A stretch of DNA of 64,000 nucleotides. Origin: Brasilonema angustatum HA4187-MV1 (lineage in GTDB: Bacteria; Cyanobacteriota; Cyanobacteriia; Cyanobacteriales; Nostocaceae). The DNA is taken from contig JAHHGV010000016.1 of NCBI GenBank assembly GCA_019359695.1, positions 95,219-159,218 on the forward strand. Reading direction: 5' to 3'. This document shows, one piece after another, positions 18,700-27,075 of this stretch. Below the pieces are notes generated by a model that was not told where the DNA came from, ran no database searches, and worked only from the letters and a program-made list of their open reading frames with translations. Position 1 is the first letter of the stretch, and every line of letters begins with the position of its first letter. The position numbers and the translations under genes were made by a program.

Positions 18700-19395
18700 T
18701 TAGGAATGGAAGGGACAACCACCTTCCTGCTGTTGGACTGTTGTTTGTTTTTGACCGTTTGTTAGCTTTTTGAGGAAGAGACTGTTGTCGAAGTAGTGTT
18801 CAATAGAAAGAACTTTTAAATCATCAGTAACACGCGCCAAGCTCATACCGATGACCTCTACTGTCTCGCCTGTTGGTGTATAGTCTTTGTATGAACCGTT
18901 AAAAGTTCCCCAATGTCGCCATTTAAATGTAACATTTGGTGGACCAGAGAAAACCTCAAGCACTTCCCACAAAAATCCTTGAGGAAACGCTGTCTGGAAA
19001 AGATTGGCTGATGATTCAAAAGTTTCTTCTGAAGCTTTGTACTCTTCTGTATCGCTAATAAACAAATTATAAGTACCACCCTCTACCACATCTGACGCTG
19101 TATAAACAGGACCACCATTACTACTCATACGAAACTGTTCGTTCACAACCGATAACCACTGCTGTGGATTGGTTTTAAACGATGCTTCCATTTCAAAGGT
19201 TCTGACTAAGTTTTGGACAATCGCTTCTAGTGAACCTTCAACGTGGTTGTATGTACTTTGTTTTGCAAGATTTTCTTTTGAGCGAGAGTAATCTGGGGGG
19301 GTTTGATAGCGCCACTGGGCGTCACGACTATGTGCAATCACTGTGTCTCTATCTTGTATCCAAACGGGAGTATTGTTCGACTGTGTTGCGCTCAT
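18700..19395 (-). CDS. SnoaL/NTF2-like fold protein
   Basis: A 231-residue soluble protein with an NTF2-like cone fold of the SnoaL polyketide-cyclase or ester-cyclase type. It has an N-terminal flexible region (TPPDYSRSKENLAK), a helix with MEASFKTNPQQW, and strands such as YNLFISDTEEYKA, VTFKWRHWGTFNGSYKDY and VEVIGMSLARV ending in IEHYFDNSLFLKKL. The last residues, GGCPFHS, are a short cysteine tail. No catalytic residues can be assigned. It lies between ycf54 and pdxJ on the same strand. Function is unknown. Confidence 0.75.
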   Translation of the reverse strand: MSATQSNNTPVWIQDRDTVIAHSRDAQWRYQTPPDYSRSKENLAKQSTYNHVEGSLEAIVQNLVRTFEMEASFKTNPQQWLSVVNEQFRMSSNGGPVYTASDVVEGGTYNLFISDTEEYKASEETFESSANLFQTAFPQGFLWEVLEVFSGPPNVTFKWRHWGTFNGSYKDYTPTGETVEVIGMSLARVTDDLKVLSIEHYFDNSLFLKKLTNGQKQTTVQQQEGGCPFHS

Positions 19396-19510
19396 AAAAA
19401 AGTACCGTCAAAGAATAATCTCTGTCTTGAACATATCAAAGACTTTTAGATTTACGCAGTCGAACCCCAAATATTGTTACATTATGCTGTTAGTTGCTTG
19501 TTGATTGTTG

Positions 19511-20254
19511 TTATAGTTGACCCCGCATTGCTAATTTCATCTCACGGACTGCTCTTTCCATACCAACGAGTGCGGCGCGGCTAACAATCGTGTGACCAAT
19601 ATTTAGTTCTTCCATCCCCGGCAAATTAGCCACAGAATAGACGTTCCAGTAGGTGAGTCCATGTCCAGCATTCACTCGTAGCCCTGCATTTATTGCTTGC
19701 TCACACCCTTTGGATAGCAAGGCTAATTCTTGCTCGCGACTGGTTTCATCCTTAGCCTCAGCATATCGCCCAGTGTGCAGTTCAATAAACTTTGCTTGGA
19801 TCTTGACAGAAGCTTCAATTTGTGAGTTTTCAGCATCAATAAACAGACTGACAGGAATATCAGCGCTTTGCAATTTATCAACTACCTGTCCTATTCTATC
19901 AATCTGACCAGCAATATCTAGTCCGCCTTCTGTAGTAACTTCTTCTCGCTTTTCGGGTACTAAAGTAACGTAATCGGGTTTGATATCCAGGGCAATACCA
20001 ACCATTTCATCTGTCGCCGCCATCTCCAAATTCAGATGCGTTCTCACTGTTTGTCGTAAGAGGCGGACATCTCGTTCTTGAATATGTCGCCTATCTTCCC
20101 GTAAATGTGCCGTAATACCATCTGCACCAGCTAATTCTGCTAGTACTGCCGCCGCCACGGGATCTGGTTCCACCGTCCGCCGCGCTTGGCGAATCGTGGC
20201 GATGTGGTCAATGTTTACACCAAGTGTAGGCAACTTGATTGTCTCCCTATACAC
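19511..20254 (-). CDS. pdxJ: Pyridoxine 5'-phosphate synthase PdxJ
   Basis: Final ring-closing enzyme of the DXP-dependent vitamin B6 pathway: it condenses 3-amino-2-oxopropyl phosphate with deoxyxylulose 5-phosphate. The TIM-barrel protein has [17 protein letters not shown] near the start, [14 protein letters not shown], the [13 protein letters not shown] loop, a VSLFIDAE strand, [11 protein letters not shown] and [10 protein letters not shown]. The longest frame gives 247 residues. Homologues usually start two residues before LGVNIDH, so the first eight or so residues may not be translated; no better-placed ATG exists. Confidence 0.96.
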   Translation of the reverse strand: MYRETIKLPTLGVNIDHIATIRQARRTVEPDPVAAAVLAELAGADGITAHLREDRRHIQERDVRLLRQTVRTHLNLEMAATDEMVGIALDIKPDYVTLVPEKREEVTTEGGLDIAGQIDRIGQVVDKLQSADIPVSLFIDAENSQIEASVKIQAKFIELHTGRYAEAKDETSREQELALLSKGCEQAINAGLRVNAGHGLTYWNVYSVANLPGMEELNIGHTIVSRAALVGMERAVREMKLAMRGQL

Positions 20255-20362
20255 AGTCTTCAGGTCTTGATTTTACCAGGGAATATCGGTTGTTTATTTA
20301 CCTGACTCATGAACCTGGATGTTGCTCTTAACGCTTAACAATTCTTTCTCGCACAGAGGTAG

Positions 20363-20424
20363 GGTGGGCATTGCCCTTCAAAAAGTATACTTTATAACAA
20401 TAATCTGATAGGGCAATGCCCACC
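20363..20424. repeat. REP-like hairpin upstream of the RAYT gene
   Basis: GGTGGGCATTGCCC (20363-20376) and its exact complement GGGCAATGCCCACC (20411-20424) form a perfect 14-bp inverted repeat around a 34-base AT-rich loop. The same arm sequence recurs in four hairpins downstream of the transposase gene, so these are probably the substrates of the encoded enzyme. Confidence 0.88.
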
Positions 20425-20446
20425 AAAATTATTAATATTACCCAAT

Positions 20447-21016
20447 ATGTCCCAATATCGTCGCTCCTATCTCCCAGGTGGAACTGTTTTCTTAACTCTG
20501 GTGACTTACTACCGCACACCTCTATTTTCGGAACTAGAAAATATCTGTCATTTGCGGACTGCTGTCGCCAAGACACGGACTGAAAAACCCTTTGAAATTA
20601 CTGCAGCAGTCATTTTACCCAACCATATTCATTTCCTTTGGACGTTACCATCAGATGATTTAGATTACTCGCAACGAGTCTCCCGGTTAAAAGTTCTATT
20701 TACAAGATTGCTACGGGGTAAAAAGTCATTACCTCAGAATGTTTCAGCTTCGCGACGCAAACACCGAGAGAGTAATGTCTGGCAACGTCGGTTCTGGGAA
20801 CACACTATTCGTGATGAAATAGATCTGGCAAGGCATTTGGATTACATCCATTACAATCCAGTTAAACATGGGTTAGTATCCTGTCCCCACTTATGGGAGT
20901 ATTCGAGTTTTCACAGATGGGTAAAAAAAGGCGGATATCAAGCTGATTGGGCTTGTAGCTGTTGTGGTAAAAAGCCCCAAGTTCCAGATTTCGCTGAGAT
21001 GGTATTTGGTGAATAA
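20447..21016 (+). CDS. REP-associated tyrosine transposase (RAYT, Y1_Tnp)
   Basis: HUH-type single-strand DNA transposase domain related to IS200/IS605 TnpA, thought to mobilise REP hairpins. The 189-residue protein starts MSQYRRSYLPGGTVFLTLVT, the usual RAYT opening. It has the HUH motif in PNHIHFLW, WQRRFWEHTIRDE, and the catalytic tyrosine region DYIHYNPVKHGLV. It ends with a C-terminal Cys cluster (CSCCGKKP), which may bind metal. REP-like hairpins flank it on both sides. The frame is intact, so the enzyme may be active. Confidence 0.92.
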   Translation: MSQYRRSYLPGGTVFLTLVTYYRTPLFSELENICHLRTAVAKTRTEKPFEITAAVILPNHIHFLWTLPSDDLDYSQRVSRLKVLFTRLLRGKKSLPQNVSASRRKHRESNVWQRRFWEHTIRDEIDLARHLDYIHYNPVKHGLVSCPHLWEYSSFHRWVKKGGYQADWACSCCGKKPQVPDFAEMVFGE

Positions 21017-21020
21017 GGGT

Positions 21021-21400
21021 AAGGTGGGCATTGCTCTTAATCTTTTAGAACATATTGCAAAATTTCATAAGCAATGCCCACCCTACGGGCGATCGCATTT
21101 CTCGAAGATAGCTTAGAGGTAGGGTGGGCATTGCCCAAAATATTGAAATCTATCAAGAATACAGTAATGCCCACCTTACAGGCGATCGCATTTATTAAGT
21201 GAATAAGAGTAAGGTGGGCATTGCTCTTAATCTTTTAGAACATATTGCAAGATTTCGTAAGCAATGCCCACCCTACGGGCGATCGCATTTCTCGAAGATA
21301 GCTTAGAGGTAGGGTGGGCATTGCCCAAAATATTGAAATCTATGAGGAACACACTAATGCCCACCGTCGGGGCGATAGCTTCGCTGCAGCATAGCGGCAG
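21021..21400. repeat. Tandem 190-bp duplication carrying four REP hairpins
   Basis: The block beginning AAGGTGGGCATTGCTC at 21021 recurs at 21211, an exact 190-bp period. Each unit holds two hairpins: arms 21023-21035/21070-21082 and 21123-21136/21165-21175 in unit 1, and 21213-21225/21260-21272 and 21313-21326/21355-21365 in unit 2. HIP1 sites (GGGCGATCGC) lie between them. The second unit has a few changes at its 3' end, including a short insertion near 21372-21400. Confidence 0.88.
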
Positions 21401-21556
21401 ATCGCATTTATTGAAGATACTACAAAATGTTAGAATGTTAGATCGCATTTTTCAGGATAGTACAACACATCTGTTTGACGAAATTTTGACAAAATCCGGA
21501 AAATAGCACAGTCACATTGTATAAATTCTAAAACAAAAACCCTTCCTGACTCAGCT

Positions 21557-22738
21557 ATGCCGCCAGACTACTCCGGTCAAAATCTCCGAGGGCGCTCTTT
21601 TAAAGGTCAAAACCTGACAGGAGCAAACTTTAGCGGTGCAGATATTAGAGGGGCAAATTTTACCAACGCTATTCTCAAAGATGCTGACTTCACAGGTGCT
21701 AAAGCTGGATTACAGCGACGTTGGGTAATTGGATTACTCATAATCTCATGGCTGCTGGCAATAATATCAGGATATTTGACATGTATGATTAGTCTATTGC
21801 CAGTATACTTTACTGAAACTGAAATAAAAAATCCTCATAATCTTTTTACTAGCATAATCTGCTTATTTGTAGTTGCAGGATTTTTTCTAATCGGTATTCG
21901 TAAGGGTTTTACAAAAGATTTAGGAGTTTCAATATTATTCATCAGCTTAATAGTCGCATCAGTTTTCATAACATTCTTTATTTACAATAATGCCTTAAGC
22001 TTAATTTCCTTGAAACCTATAGTTTTAAGCTTTTTCTTTGTTGTACCTATAGTTGTACCTATTGCCATAACTTTCTCTTTTTCCCTAGCTTGTATCACGG
22101 CTTCAGTATTTATCTTTGCTGGATACATAGCCTATCGTATAACCTGGTTCTTAGCTTCATTTTTAATATTGTCATCAGCAATGTCTGGAAATTTGGTCAT
22201 TGGTGTAATTGCATTACTTTCTGAACTGGGTATTTACATTGGTTTGGATAGCGTAACAATTGGATACAGAAAGGATACTTTTATACGCTTTTTTGCTATA
22301 GCCTTTGCTGCTACAGGTGGAACTAGCTTCCGAGGTGCTGACCTAACTGACGCTGATTTTACTGGTGCAACCCTTAAAAGTACAGATTTTAGAAAGGCGA
22401 AACTGGTACGCACTCGTTTTTACGAATCAAAATATCTCTACTTTGCCAGAGTCGGTAATTCGATATTATCTAACTTATCTGTTTTGTTTTTGCTTCTTAC
22501 AGGCGATGGTAGGGGAAAATCCTATGCTGGTGCTAACCTGAAAGGTGCAAATCTCATAGGCGCAGACTTGAAAGAAGCCAATCTCAAAGGCGCTGACATA
22601 ACTGAAGCCACCTTCCAACGGGCTTGTTTAGAATCGGCAAACCTAACTCTTACTCAAGCTGTTGGTACTGATTTTACCAGCGCCCAAATGACTGGTGCTT
22701 GCGTAGAAGCGTGGAATATTGAAAGTACGAGGCATTAG
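21557..22738 (+). CDS. Pentapeptide-repeat membrane protein, C-terminally shortened
   Basis: A 393-residue protein with pentapeptide repeats (A(D/N)LXX) at both ends of a membrane domain. Residues 8-50 and roughly 265-380 carry the repeats (GANFSGADIRGANF; GANLKGANLIGADLKEANL), which fold as a right-handed quadrilateral helix. Between them lie about six or seven hydrophobic segments. The frame ends abruptly after CVEAWNIESTRH. Sequence typical of the C-terminus of longer family members continues in another frame immediately downstream (next entry), so this gene has probably lost its coiled-coil/helical tail. Function is unknown; neighbouring DNA is rich in mobile elements. Confidence 0.8.
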   Translation: MPPDYSGQNLRGRSFKGQNLTGANFSGADIRGANFTNAILKDADFTGAKAGLQRRWVIGLLIISWLLAIISGYLTCMISLLPVYFTETEIKNPHNLFTSIICLFVVAGFFLIGIRKGFTKDLGVSILFISLIVASVFITFFIYNNALSLISLKPIVLSFFFVVPIVVPIAITFSFSLACITASVFIFAGYIAYRITWFLASFLILSSAMSGNLVIGVIALLSELGIYIGLDSVTIGYRKDTFIRFFAIAFAATGGTSFRGADLTDADFTGATLKSTDFRKAKLVRTRFYESKYLYFARVGNSILSNLSVLFLLLTGDGRGKSYAGANLKGANLIGADLKEANLKGADITEATFQRACLESANLTLTQAVGTDFTSAQMTGACVEAWNIESTRH

Positions 22739-22920
22739 AACAAGTGAAAGCTTTAGCAGAAGCTGGGAAAAATCCTCAAGAAGGAGCGATGCAAAAGGGA
22801 GCGAAAACGGCTATGAAGATTTTAAAAGGTACAGTTGCTGGCTTACCGAGTGCAGCAACATTGGTTGAGGCGTGTAGCAAACTGTTGCCGCTGATTTCCA
22901 AGTTTCTGGGTTTAGGCTAA
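22732..22920 (+). pseudogene. Out-of-frame C-terminal remnant of the pentapeptide protein
   Basis: Overlapping the end of the pentapeptide gene but shifted in frame, 62 codons read ALEQVKALAEAGKNP, GAKTAMKILKGTVAGLP and EACSKLLPLISKFLGLG up to a TAA at 22920. As I recall the family, this is a common C-terminus of large cyanobacterial pentapeptide proteins, where it follows a long region absent here. It has no start codon of its own. The simplest reading is an internal deletion with frame loss. Confidence 0.65.
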
Positions 22921-22964
22921 GTATAAAGCTTTTCATACGAAATTGTGTTCTGTTGTAGTAGCTG

Positions 22965-23070
22965 GCTCTGGGGAGATTGCTACCCTATGGCTGACGCCAC
23001 GCCAGAAGGCTATCGGGAAGCCGCCCTCCGGGCGTCTACGCTCCACTTCGTTTCACTCGCAATGACGAGA
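22965..23070. repeat. GC-rich palindromic repeat
   Basis: GAGATTGCTACCCTATGGC ... CACTCGCAATGACGAG, containing GGGAAGCCGCCCTCCGGGCG. Parts are shared with the composite repeat at 1038-1335 and with the TGTCATTGCGA repeat at 60825-60966, which suggests a mosaic family. Confidence 0.6.
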
Positions 23071-23119
23071 GGTATTACCTTGATCGCACTTCCCCTTCAG
23101 CCCTACAAGCAACACCATT

Positions 23120-23270
23120 TAGGACTTACGCAAGCGTCACAATATAAGGTCAACTGGCACATATATTTCAAACTGAGGTAAATGCTCGTAAATCTTGATT
23201 TATAAACGTTATAGTCAAATTATACCCGTGTGACAGTTGGAATAAAAATGTGCCAGTTGCGTAAGTCCTG
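23120..23270. mobile_element. MITE with 13-bp terminal inverted repeats
   Basis: AGGACTTACGCAA (23121-23133) and its exact complement TTGCGTAAGTCCT (23257-23269) bound a 149-bp AT-rich element with no gene. CAACTGGCACAT and TGTGCCAGTTG inside extend the inverted similarity. ACCATT occurs at 23114-23119 and again at 23271-23276, a plausible 6-bp target-site duplication one base outside each terminus. The parent transposase is not in the window. Confidence 0.78.
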
Positions 23271-23474
23271 ACCATTGTTCGTTTCCTAATGCATATGCAC
23301 AGACTTGTTTATTCGTCAAGATTCAGTGAACAATTTATTGAGATAAGAGAGTTGTTCACTTCAACGCAGGATGATCGAAAATTTAGGCAGTTGGACAACT
23401 GGAATTTAATCAATTCCAAAAAAGTTGTCGTCTTTTTGATGAAAAATAATTTTTGATTTTTGTTTTTTGATTTT

Positions 23475-23567
23475 ATGAGTTTGTCTGATTTTCCCAATCT
23501 CTGGGTACCTTTGGCGCTTTTAGGGTTAATTATCATTGCTGCTGTCTTTTTCAGCCGCAGCAGCTAA
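23475..23567 (+). CDS. Possible 30-residue single-helix membrane protein
   Basis: An ATG at 23475 opens a 30-codon frame ending at TAA 23567. The product has a short polar N-terminus (MSLSDFPNLW), one hydrophobic helix (VPLALLGLIIIAAVFF) and a polar SRSS end, the shape of small thylakoid or membrane subunits. I could not match it to a known Psb, Psa or Pet subunit. No Shine-Dalgarno sequence is seen. It lies upstream of efp on the same strand. Confidence 0.35.
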   Translation: MSLSDFPNLWVPLALLGLIIIAAVFFSRSS

Positions 23568-23738
23568 TATCATGTTGCTGGCATACTAAAAAAGTGAAGT
23601 TCGCAGGGAAAGTCGGGGAGGAAGGATAACTGTTGGTTTTTGACTAAGTACTAATAACTAATGATCAAAGAAATAACTAATCACTCCTATTGGAGGTTAA
23701 AATAAATCCCGATTGTCTCCCAAAATTTTAAAAGCTTC

Positions 23739-24296
23739 ATGATCTCCAGCAACGATTTTCGACCCGGTGTTTCGATAGTATTAGATGGGTCCGTCTGGCG
23801 CGTGGTGGAATTCCTCCACGTTAAGCCAGGAAAAGGTTCTGCTTTTGTGCGGACGAAATTGAAAAATGTTCAAAGTGGAAGCGTGGTGGAAAAAACGTTC
23901 CGCGCTGGTGAAACAGTTCCACAAGCTAACCTGGAAAAAAGCATAATGCAGCATACCTATAAAGAAGGTGATGAATACGTCTTTATGGATATGGAAACAT
24001 ATGAAGAAGGCAGATTGAGTGCCTCACAGATTGGCGATCGCGTAAAATACCTCAAAGAAGGTATGGAAGCCAATGTTATTCGCTGGGGCGACCAAGTCCT
24101 GGAAGTTGAGTTGCCTAACTCCGTAGTATTGGAAATTGTCCAAACAGATCCAGGTGTTAAGGGTGACACTGCTACTGGTGGTTCTAAGCCTGCAACTTTG
24201 GAAACGGGAGCAATGGTGATGGTTCCTTTGTTTATTTCTCAAGGAGAACGCATCCGTATAGACACCCGTGACGATAAATACCTTGGCAGGGAGTAA
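23739..24296 (+). CDS. efp: Translation elongation factor P
   Basis: EF-P binds the ribosome between the P and E sites and relieves stalling at polyproline stretches. The 185-residue protein has the standard three beta-barrel plan. The domain I loop is PGKGSAF with Lys32 at the tip, the position that is modified in many bacteria; no modifying enzyme is nearby. The C-terminal signature [17 protein letters not shown] is intact. The start ATG at 23739 gives the usual [10 protein letters not shown] beginning. It is followed 130 bases later by accB, a common cyanobacterial pair. Confidence 0.97.
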   Translation: MISSNDFRPGVSIVLDGSVWRVVEFLHVKPGKGSAFVRTKLKNVQSGSVVEKTFRAGETVPQANLEKSIMQHTYKEGDEYVFMDMETYEEGRLSASQIGDRVKYLKEGMEANVIRWGDQVLEVELPNSVVLEIVQTDPGVKGDTATGGSKPATLETGAMVMVPLFISQGERIRIDTRDDKYLGRE

Positions 24297-24428
24297 CTTT
24301 CTTCTCACCTCTAGATGTAAATCCCAATTTTCATCTATAACAGGGATTCCCATCCCTGCCTAACTATACAAATTCATTTCAAAAGATAAAGTCTCTCTAC
24401 GACCTAATTGCATGAGGTAAGGAAAACT

Positions 24429-24980
24429 GTGCCATTGGACTTTAATGAAATCCGCCAACTGTTGACAACCATTGCACAAACGGACATTGCAGAAGTCACG
24501 CTCAAAAGTGACGATTTTGAACTCACAGTTCGTAAGGCTGTAAGCGTTCCTCCAATGTTGTCAACAGCACCTCAAGCGGGGTTAGGGGCGGTTGGTACAC
24601 CAAACACACCAGTTCCACCGCCTATCCCCTTAGTGATGTCGCCTCCGACCGTAACGGGAACCTTGCCAAATCGCGGTATTGACAGCAACACTGGGGGCGT
24701 ACAGTCACCACCGATTGGTTCTTCTGTCATAGAACAGAAGTTTGTCGAAATCCCTTCCCCGATGGTAGGAACGTTTTATCGTTCGCCGAGTCCAGGCGAA
24801 GCACCATTTGTGCAAGTCGGCGATCGCATTAGGAGCGGTCAAACTGTATGTATCATAGAAGCCATGAAACTCATGAATGAAATTGAAGCCGAAGTATCCG
24901 GACAAGTCATAGAAATTCTCGTACAAAACGGTGAACCAGTGGAATATGGTCAACCTTTGATGCGAATTAACCCAGATTAA
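24429..24980 (+). CDS. accB: Biotin carboxyl carrier protein of acetyl-CoA carboxylase
   Basis: AccB carries the biotin that moves CO2 from biotin carboxylase (AccC) to the carboxyltransferase (AccA/AccD), the first step of fatty acid synthesis. I chose the GTG at 24429 (product starts with [11 protein letters not shown], as in homologues) because GAGGTAAGG lies just upstream; an in-frame TTG at 24408 would give seven extra residues. The 183-residue product has the N-terminal AccC-interacting helix, a Pro-rich linker (VPPPIPL and nearby) and the biotinyl domain with the biotinylated lysine in EAMKLMNEI. Confidence 0.96.
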   Translation: MPLDFNEIRQLLTTIAQTDIAEVTLKSDDFELTVRKAVSVPPMLSTAPQAGLGAVGTPNTPVPPPIPLVMSPPTVTGTLPNRGIDSNTGGVQSPPIGSSVIEQKFVEIPSPMVGTFYRSPSPGEAPFVQVGDRIRSGQTVCIIEAMKLMNEIEAEVSGQVIEILVQNGEPVEYGQPLMRINPD

Positions 24981-25020
24981 GTATTAATCTATATATCGAT
25001 GCCTAGTTGTTAAATTTTTA

Positions 25021-25389
25021 ATGAGTCCTTACGGGTCTGCCCTGATGAAACAAGCGTTGCCTGTACCGCCAGAAGTCGTGCAACAAGTGGCTGAATACTT
25101 CAGCCTCTTGAGTGAACCTATGCGCCTACGGCTGTTGCATTTGCTGCGAGATGAAGAAAAATGCGTGCAAGAATTGGTAGAGGCAACACAGACTTCTCAG
25201 GCTAATGTATCAAAACATTTGAAGGTCATGTGGCAAGCCGGAATCCTTAGTCGTCGCAGTGAAGGAACCTGTGCCTATTACCGAGTTGAAGATGAAATGA
25301 TTTTTGAATTGTGTAACAGGGTTTGCGATCGACTAGCCTCCAGGTTAGAACAGCAAGCCCGTAATTTTCGGATCTTAAATACCAAGTAA
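25021..25389 (+). CDS. ArsR/SmtB-family transcriptional regulator
   Basis: A 122-residue winged-helix repressor-type protein. The core shows SEPMRLRLLHLLRDEEKCVQEL, the recognition helix region TSQANVSKHLKVMWQAG and the wing SRRSEGTCAYYRVEDEM. A cysteine sits in helix alpha-3 (EKCVQEL) near the ArsR metal-site position, and others occur in the wing and the C-terminal helix (LCNRVCDRL), but no full CXC site is present, so the inducer is uncertain. It follows accB by 40 bases on the same strand and could be cotranscribed. A second ATG eight codons downstream (25045) is an alternative start. Confidence 0.88.
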   Translation: MSPYGSALMKQALPVPPEVVQQVAEYFSLLSEPMRLRLLHLLRDEEKCVQELVEATQTSQANVSKHLKVMWQAGILSRRSEGTCAYYRVEDEMIFELCNRVCDRLASRLEQQARNFRILNTK

Positions 25390-25404
25390 TTCTTGAGAAA
25401 AACG

Positions 25405-25443
25405 GGCTAGCCCCTTAGGGGGCGCTACGCAAACGCCCCGCTA
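25405..25443. repeat. GC-rich palindromic repeat after the ArsR gene
   Basis: GGGCTAGCCCC followed by TTAGGGGGCGCTACGCAAA and CGCCCCGCTACG forms overlapping short palindromes. The same words (CTAGCCCCTAAAAGGGGC, GCGCAAACG) occur in the composite repeat near 44835-44865. There is no following T tract, so it is a repeat rather than a clear terminator. Confidence 0.5.
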
Positions 25444-25680
25444 CGCTAACAAAATGCAGAACACAGAACACAAAATAACTCCACGGGCGAGTCCGCGCTT
25501 ATTCAGTATTAAACTGAACATTTTTGGTGCAAAGGTACTAAACAAAGTGAATAGACTGATGTCTTAGTATTTACTTTATATTTGGAACACTTAAAACAGA
25601 AAGTGAGATTATAATCACATAATCAGCTTTCTGTCAATGCTTAATTCAGAGATGTTATTCTAGATGGTTAAGGCAAAGTG

Positions 25681-26157
25681 ATGCAAAATCAAACCCCAAT
25701 CGGACAAATATCTGTGGAGAAGCATTTCCCTTTAACGACTGTAGGGGCACTTGCTGTTAATCCTCATGGACAAGTCTTAATAGTCAAAACGACCAAGTGG
25801 CGAGGCACATGGGGTGTACCGGGAGGTAAAGTGGAATGGGGCGAAACGCTAGAAGCTGCAGTGAAAAGAGAGTTTCGAGAAGAAGTTGGTTTAGAGTTGA
25901 CTGATGTACGCTTTGGGTTGCTACAAGAAGCAGTTCTAGATTCACAATTTGTGCAGGAAGCCCATTTCATTATGGTGAACTACTACGCGTTCTCGAAGGG
26001 CGAAACCATCACACCCAACGAAGAAATTGAGGAATGGGCATGGGTTACTCCCCAAAGGGCAACAGAGTATCCTCTTAATACCTACACCCGCGTATTGATT
26101 TTGGATTATCTGCAAAAGCAAATCGATAAACTATATCACAATAAAGTTCAACAATAA
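25681..26157 (+). CDS. Nudix hydrolase
   Basis: A 158-residue pyrophosphohydrolase with a complete Nudix box: GGKVEWGETLEAAVKREF followed directly by REEVGLEL, including the metal-binding REEVG glutamates. The ATG at 25681 is preferred to the adjoining GTG at 25678; AAGG lies about 8 bases upstream. The stop TAA overlaps the ATG of the next gene (TAATG), so the Nudix and SDR genes are translationally coupled. The substrate is not evident. With a pterin-like enzyme gene about 1 kb downstream and folK about 4.5 kb away, a pterin nucleotide is one possibility, but that is inference only. Confidence 0.9.
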   Translation: MQNQTPIGQISVEKHFPLTTVGALAVNPHGQVLIVKTTKWRGTWGVPGGKVEWGETLEAAVKREFREEVGLELTDVRFGLLQEAVLDSQFVQEAHFIMVNYYAFSKGETITPNEEIEEWAWVTPQRATEYPLNTYTRVLILDYLQKQIDKLYHNKVQQ

Positions 26158-26876
26158 TGCTAAAAAAAGCCCTCGTAACCGGCTCGTCGGGAGGAATTGG
26201 ACGGGCGATCGCCCTCAAGCTAGCGAGTCAAGGATTTGATATCGCATTTCACTATAACCGGAGTGGAGAAGCCGCAAGTAAAGCTAGTGAGGAAGCAGCG
26301 ACTCATGGAGTCAAAGCGATCGCCCTCCAAGCAGATGTGACCAATCCCGATCAAGCTAAGTCCTTGGTAGAACGTGCAGCCAAAGAACTTGGTGGCTTGT
26401 CAGTTGTTGTTAATAATGTTGGCAATTTCCTCTACAAACTAACTAGCGAAACATCAGTAGAAGAGTGGCAGGAAGTTCTTGACTCCAATCTTAATGCCAC
26501 TTTCTACATTACTCAAGCAGCACTTCCCCATCTTAAAGCATCTCATTGGGGACGGATAGTCAATTTCGCTTGCGCCAGCGCCCAGAATCTAGTGGCGCGC
26601 CAGAAAGATACAGGTTATATCATCGCTAAAACTGGTATAATCATCTATACCAAATCTTTAGCTCAGGAGCTAATTAAAGACAATATTACTGCTAATGTAG
26701 TGTCCCCAGGAGTCGTAGAAAATTCCATTGGTTTGGAAGAAACGATCCCCAAGCTACCGACAAAACGACCGGCAACCTTAGAAGAAATAAGTAATGCTGT
26801 TTGTTTTTTTATTAGTCCCGAGGCAGATTACATTACAGGACAAATTTTGGAGGTATCGGGAGGTTGGAAATTGTAG
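26157..26876 (+). CDS. Short-chain dehydrogenase/reductase (SDR)
   Basis: Classical NAD(P)H-dependent SDR of 239 residues. The cofactor motif TGSSGGIGRA is at 8-17, NNVG replaces the common NNAG, and the catalytic YIIAK carries the Tyr-x3-Lys pair, with a Ser/Cys-rich strand (FACASAQ) before it. ANVVSPGVV and GQILEVSGGWKL close the fold in the usual way. The basic residue in HYNRSG after beta-2 suggests NADPH. Its ATG overlaps the Nudix stop. Members of this subgroup include 3-oxoacyl-ACP reductases and pteridine or dihydromonapterin reductases; sequence alone does not decide between them. Confidence 0.88.
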   Translation: MLKKALVTGSSGGIGRAIALKLASQGFDIAFHYNRSGEAASKASEEAATHGVKAIALQADVTNPDQAKSLVERAAKELGGLSVVVNNVGNFLYKLTSETSVEEWQEVLDSNLNATFYITQAALPHLKASHWGRIVNFACASAQNLVARQKDTGYIIAKTGIIIYTKSLAQELIKDNITANVVSPGVVENSIGLEETIPKLPTKRPATLEEISNAVCFFISPEADYITGQILEVSGGWKL

Positions 26877-26909
26877 TAGGAAATTAGTTAGTTTCCGCGA
26901 CACAATACT

Positions 26910-27065
26910 TTCCAGACAGTAAAAACATTCATAATTCAATGGTTTGACGAAATCTTTGCCTATTTTGGCAAGATAACTACAAATGCTGTAGTCGAAGATC
27001 TTAAAAATAAGTTGAAGCTGATTAAAAGGTCTGCTTATGTGTTTAGTACTTTTCAAAAGTACTAA
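26910..27065 (+). pseudogene. ISL3-family transposase C-terminal remnant
   Basis: A frame without a start reads QWFDEIFAYFGKITTNAVVE, then DLKNKLKLIKRSAYVFSTF, then a stop at 27063-27065. This matches the end of the ISL3 DDE transposase domain, where the family has a WFDEI...TNGVVEG.NNKLKLIKR pattern. Only about 52 codons remain. It marks an old insertion between the SDR and the dihydropteroate-synthase-like gene. Confidence 0.65.
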
Positions 27066-27075
27066 ACACATAAGC
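27033..27075. repeat. Perfect 21-bp palindrome with a one-base centre
   Basis: The arm beginning GCTTATGTGTTTAGTACTTT (27033-27053) is followed by a single C and then its exact complement (27055-27075), giving a 43-base near-complete palindrome. It overlaps the end of the ISL3 remnant and lies 87 bases before the next gene. It could be two abutting transposon ends, a terminator-like stem or a protein-binding site. Confidence 0.8.

Larger units (their letters stand above)
22921..23474. other. intergenic region with repeats
   Basis: About 550 bases containing the palindromic repeat at 22965-23070 and the MITE at 23120-23270. The frame running through 22945-23181 is a translation of these repeats, not a gene. 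Confidence 0.7.

Noticed and set aside
20328..20576. 82-codon frame antisense to the RAYT start
   Set aside because: It overlaps the RAYT gene and a REP hairpin in antisense; the RAYT protein has clear family motifs.
22945..23181. 78-codon frame
   Set aside because: It is a translation through two repeat elements.
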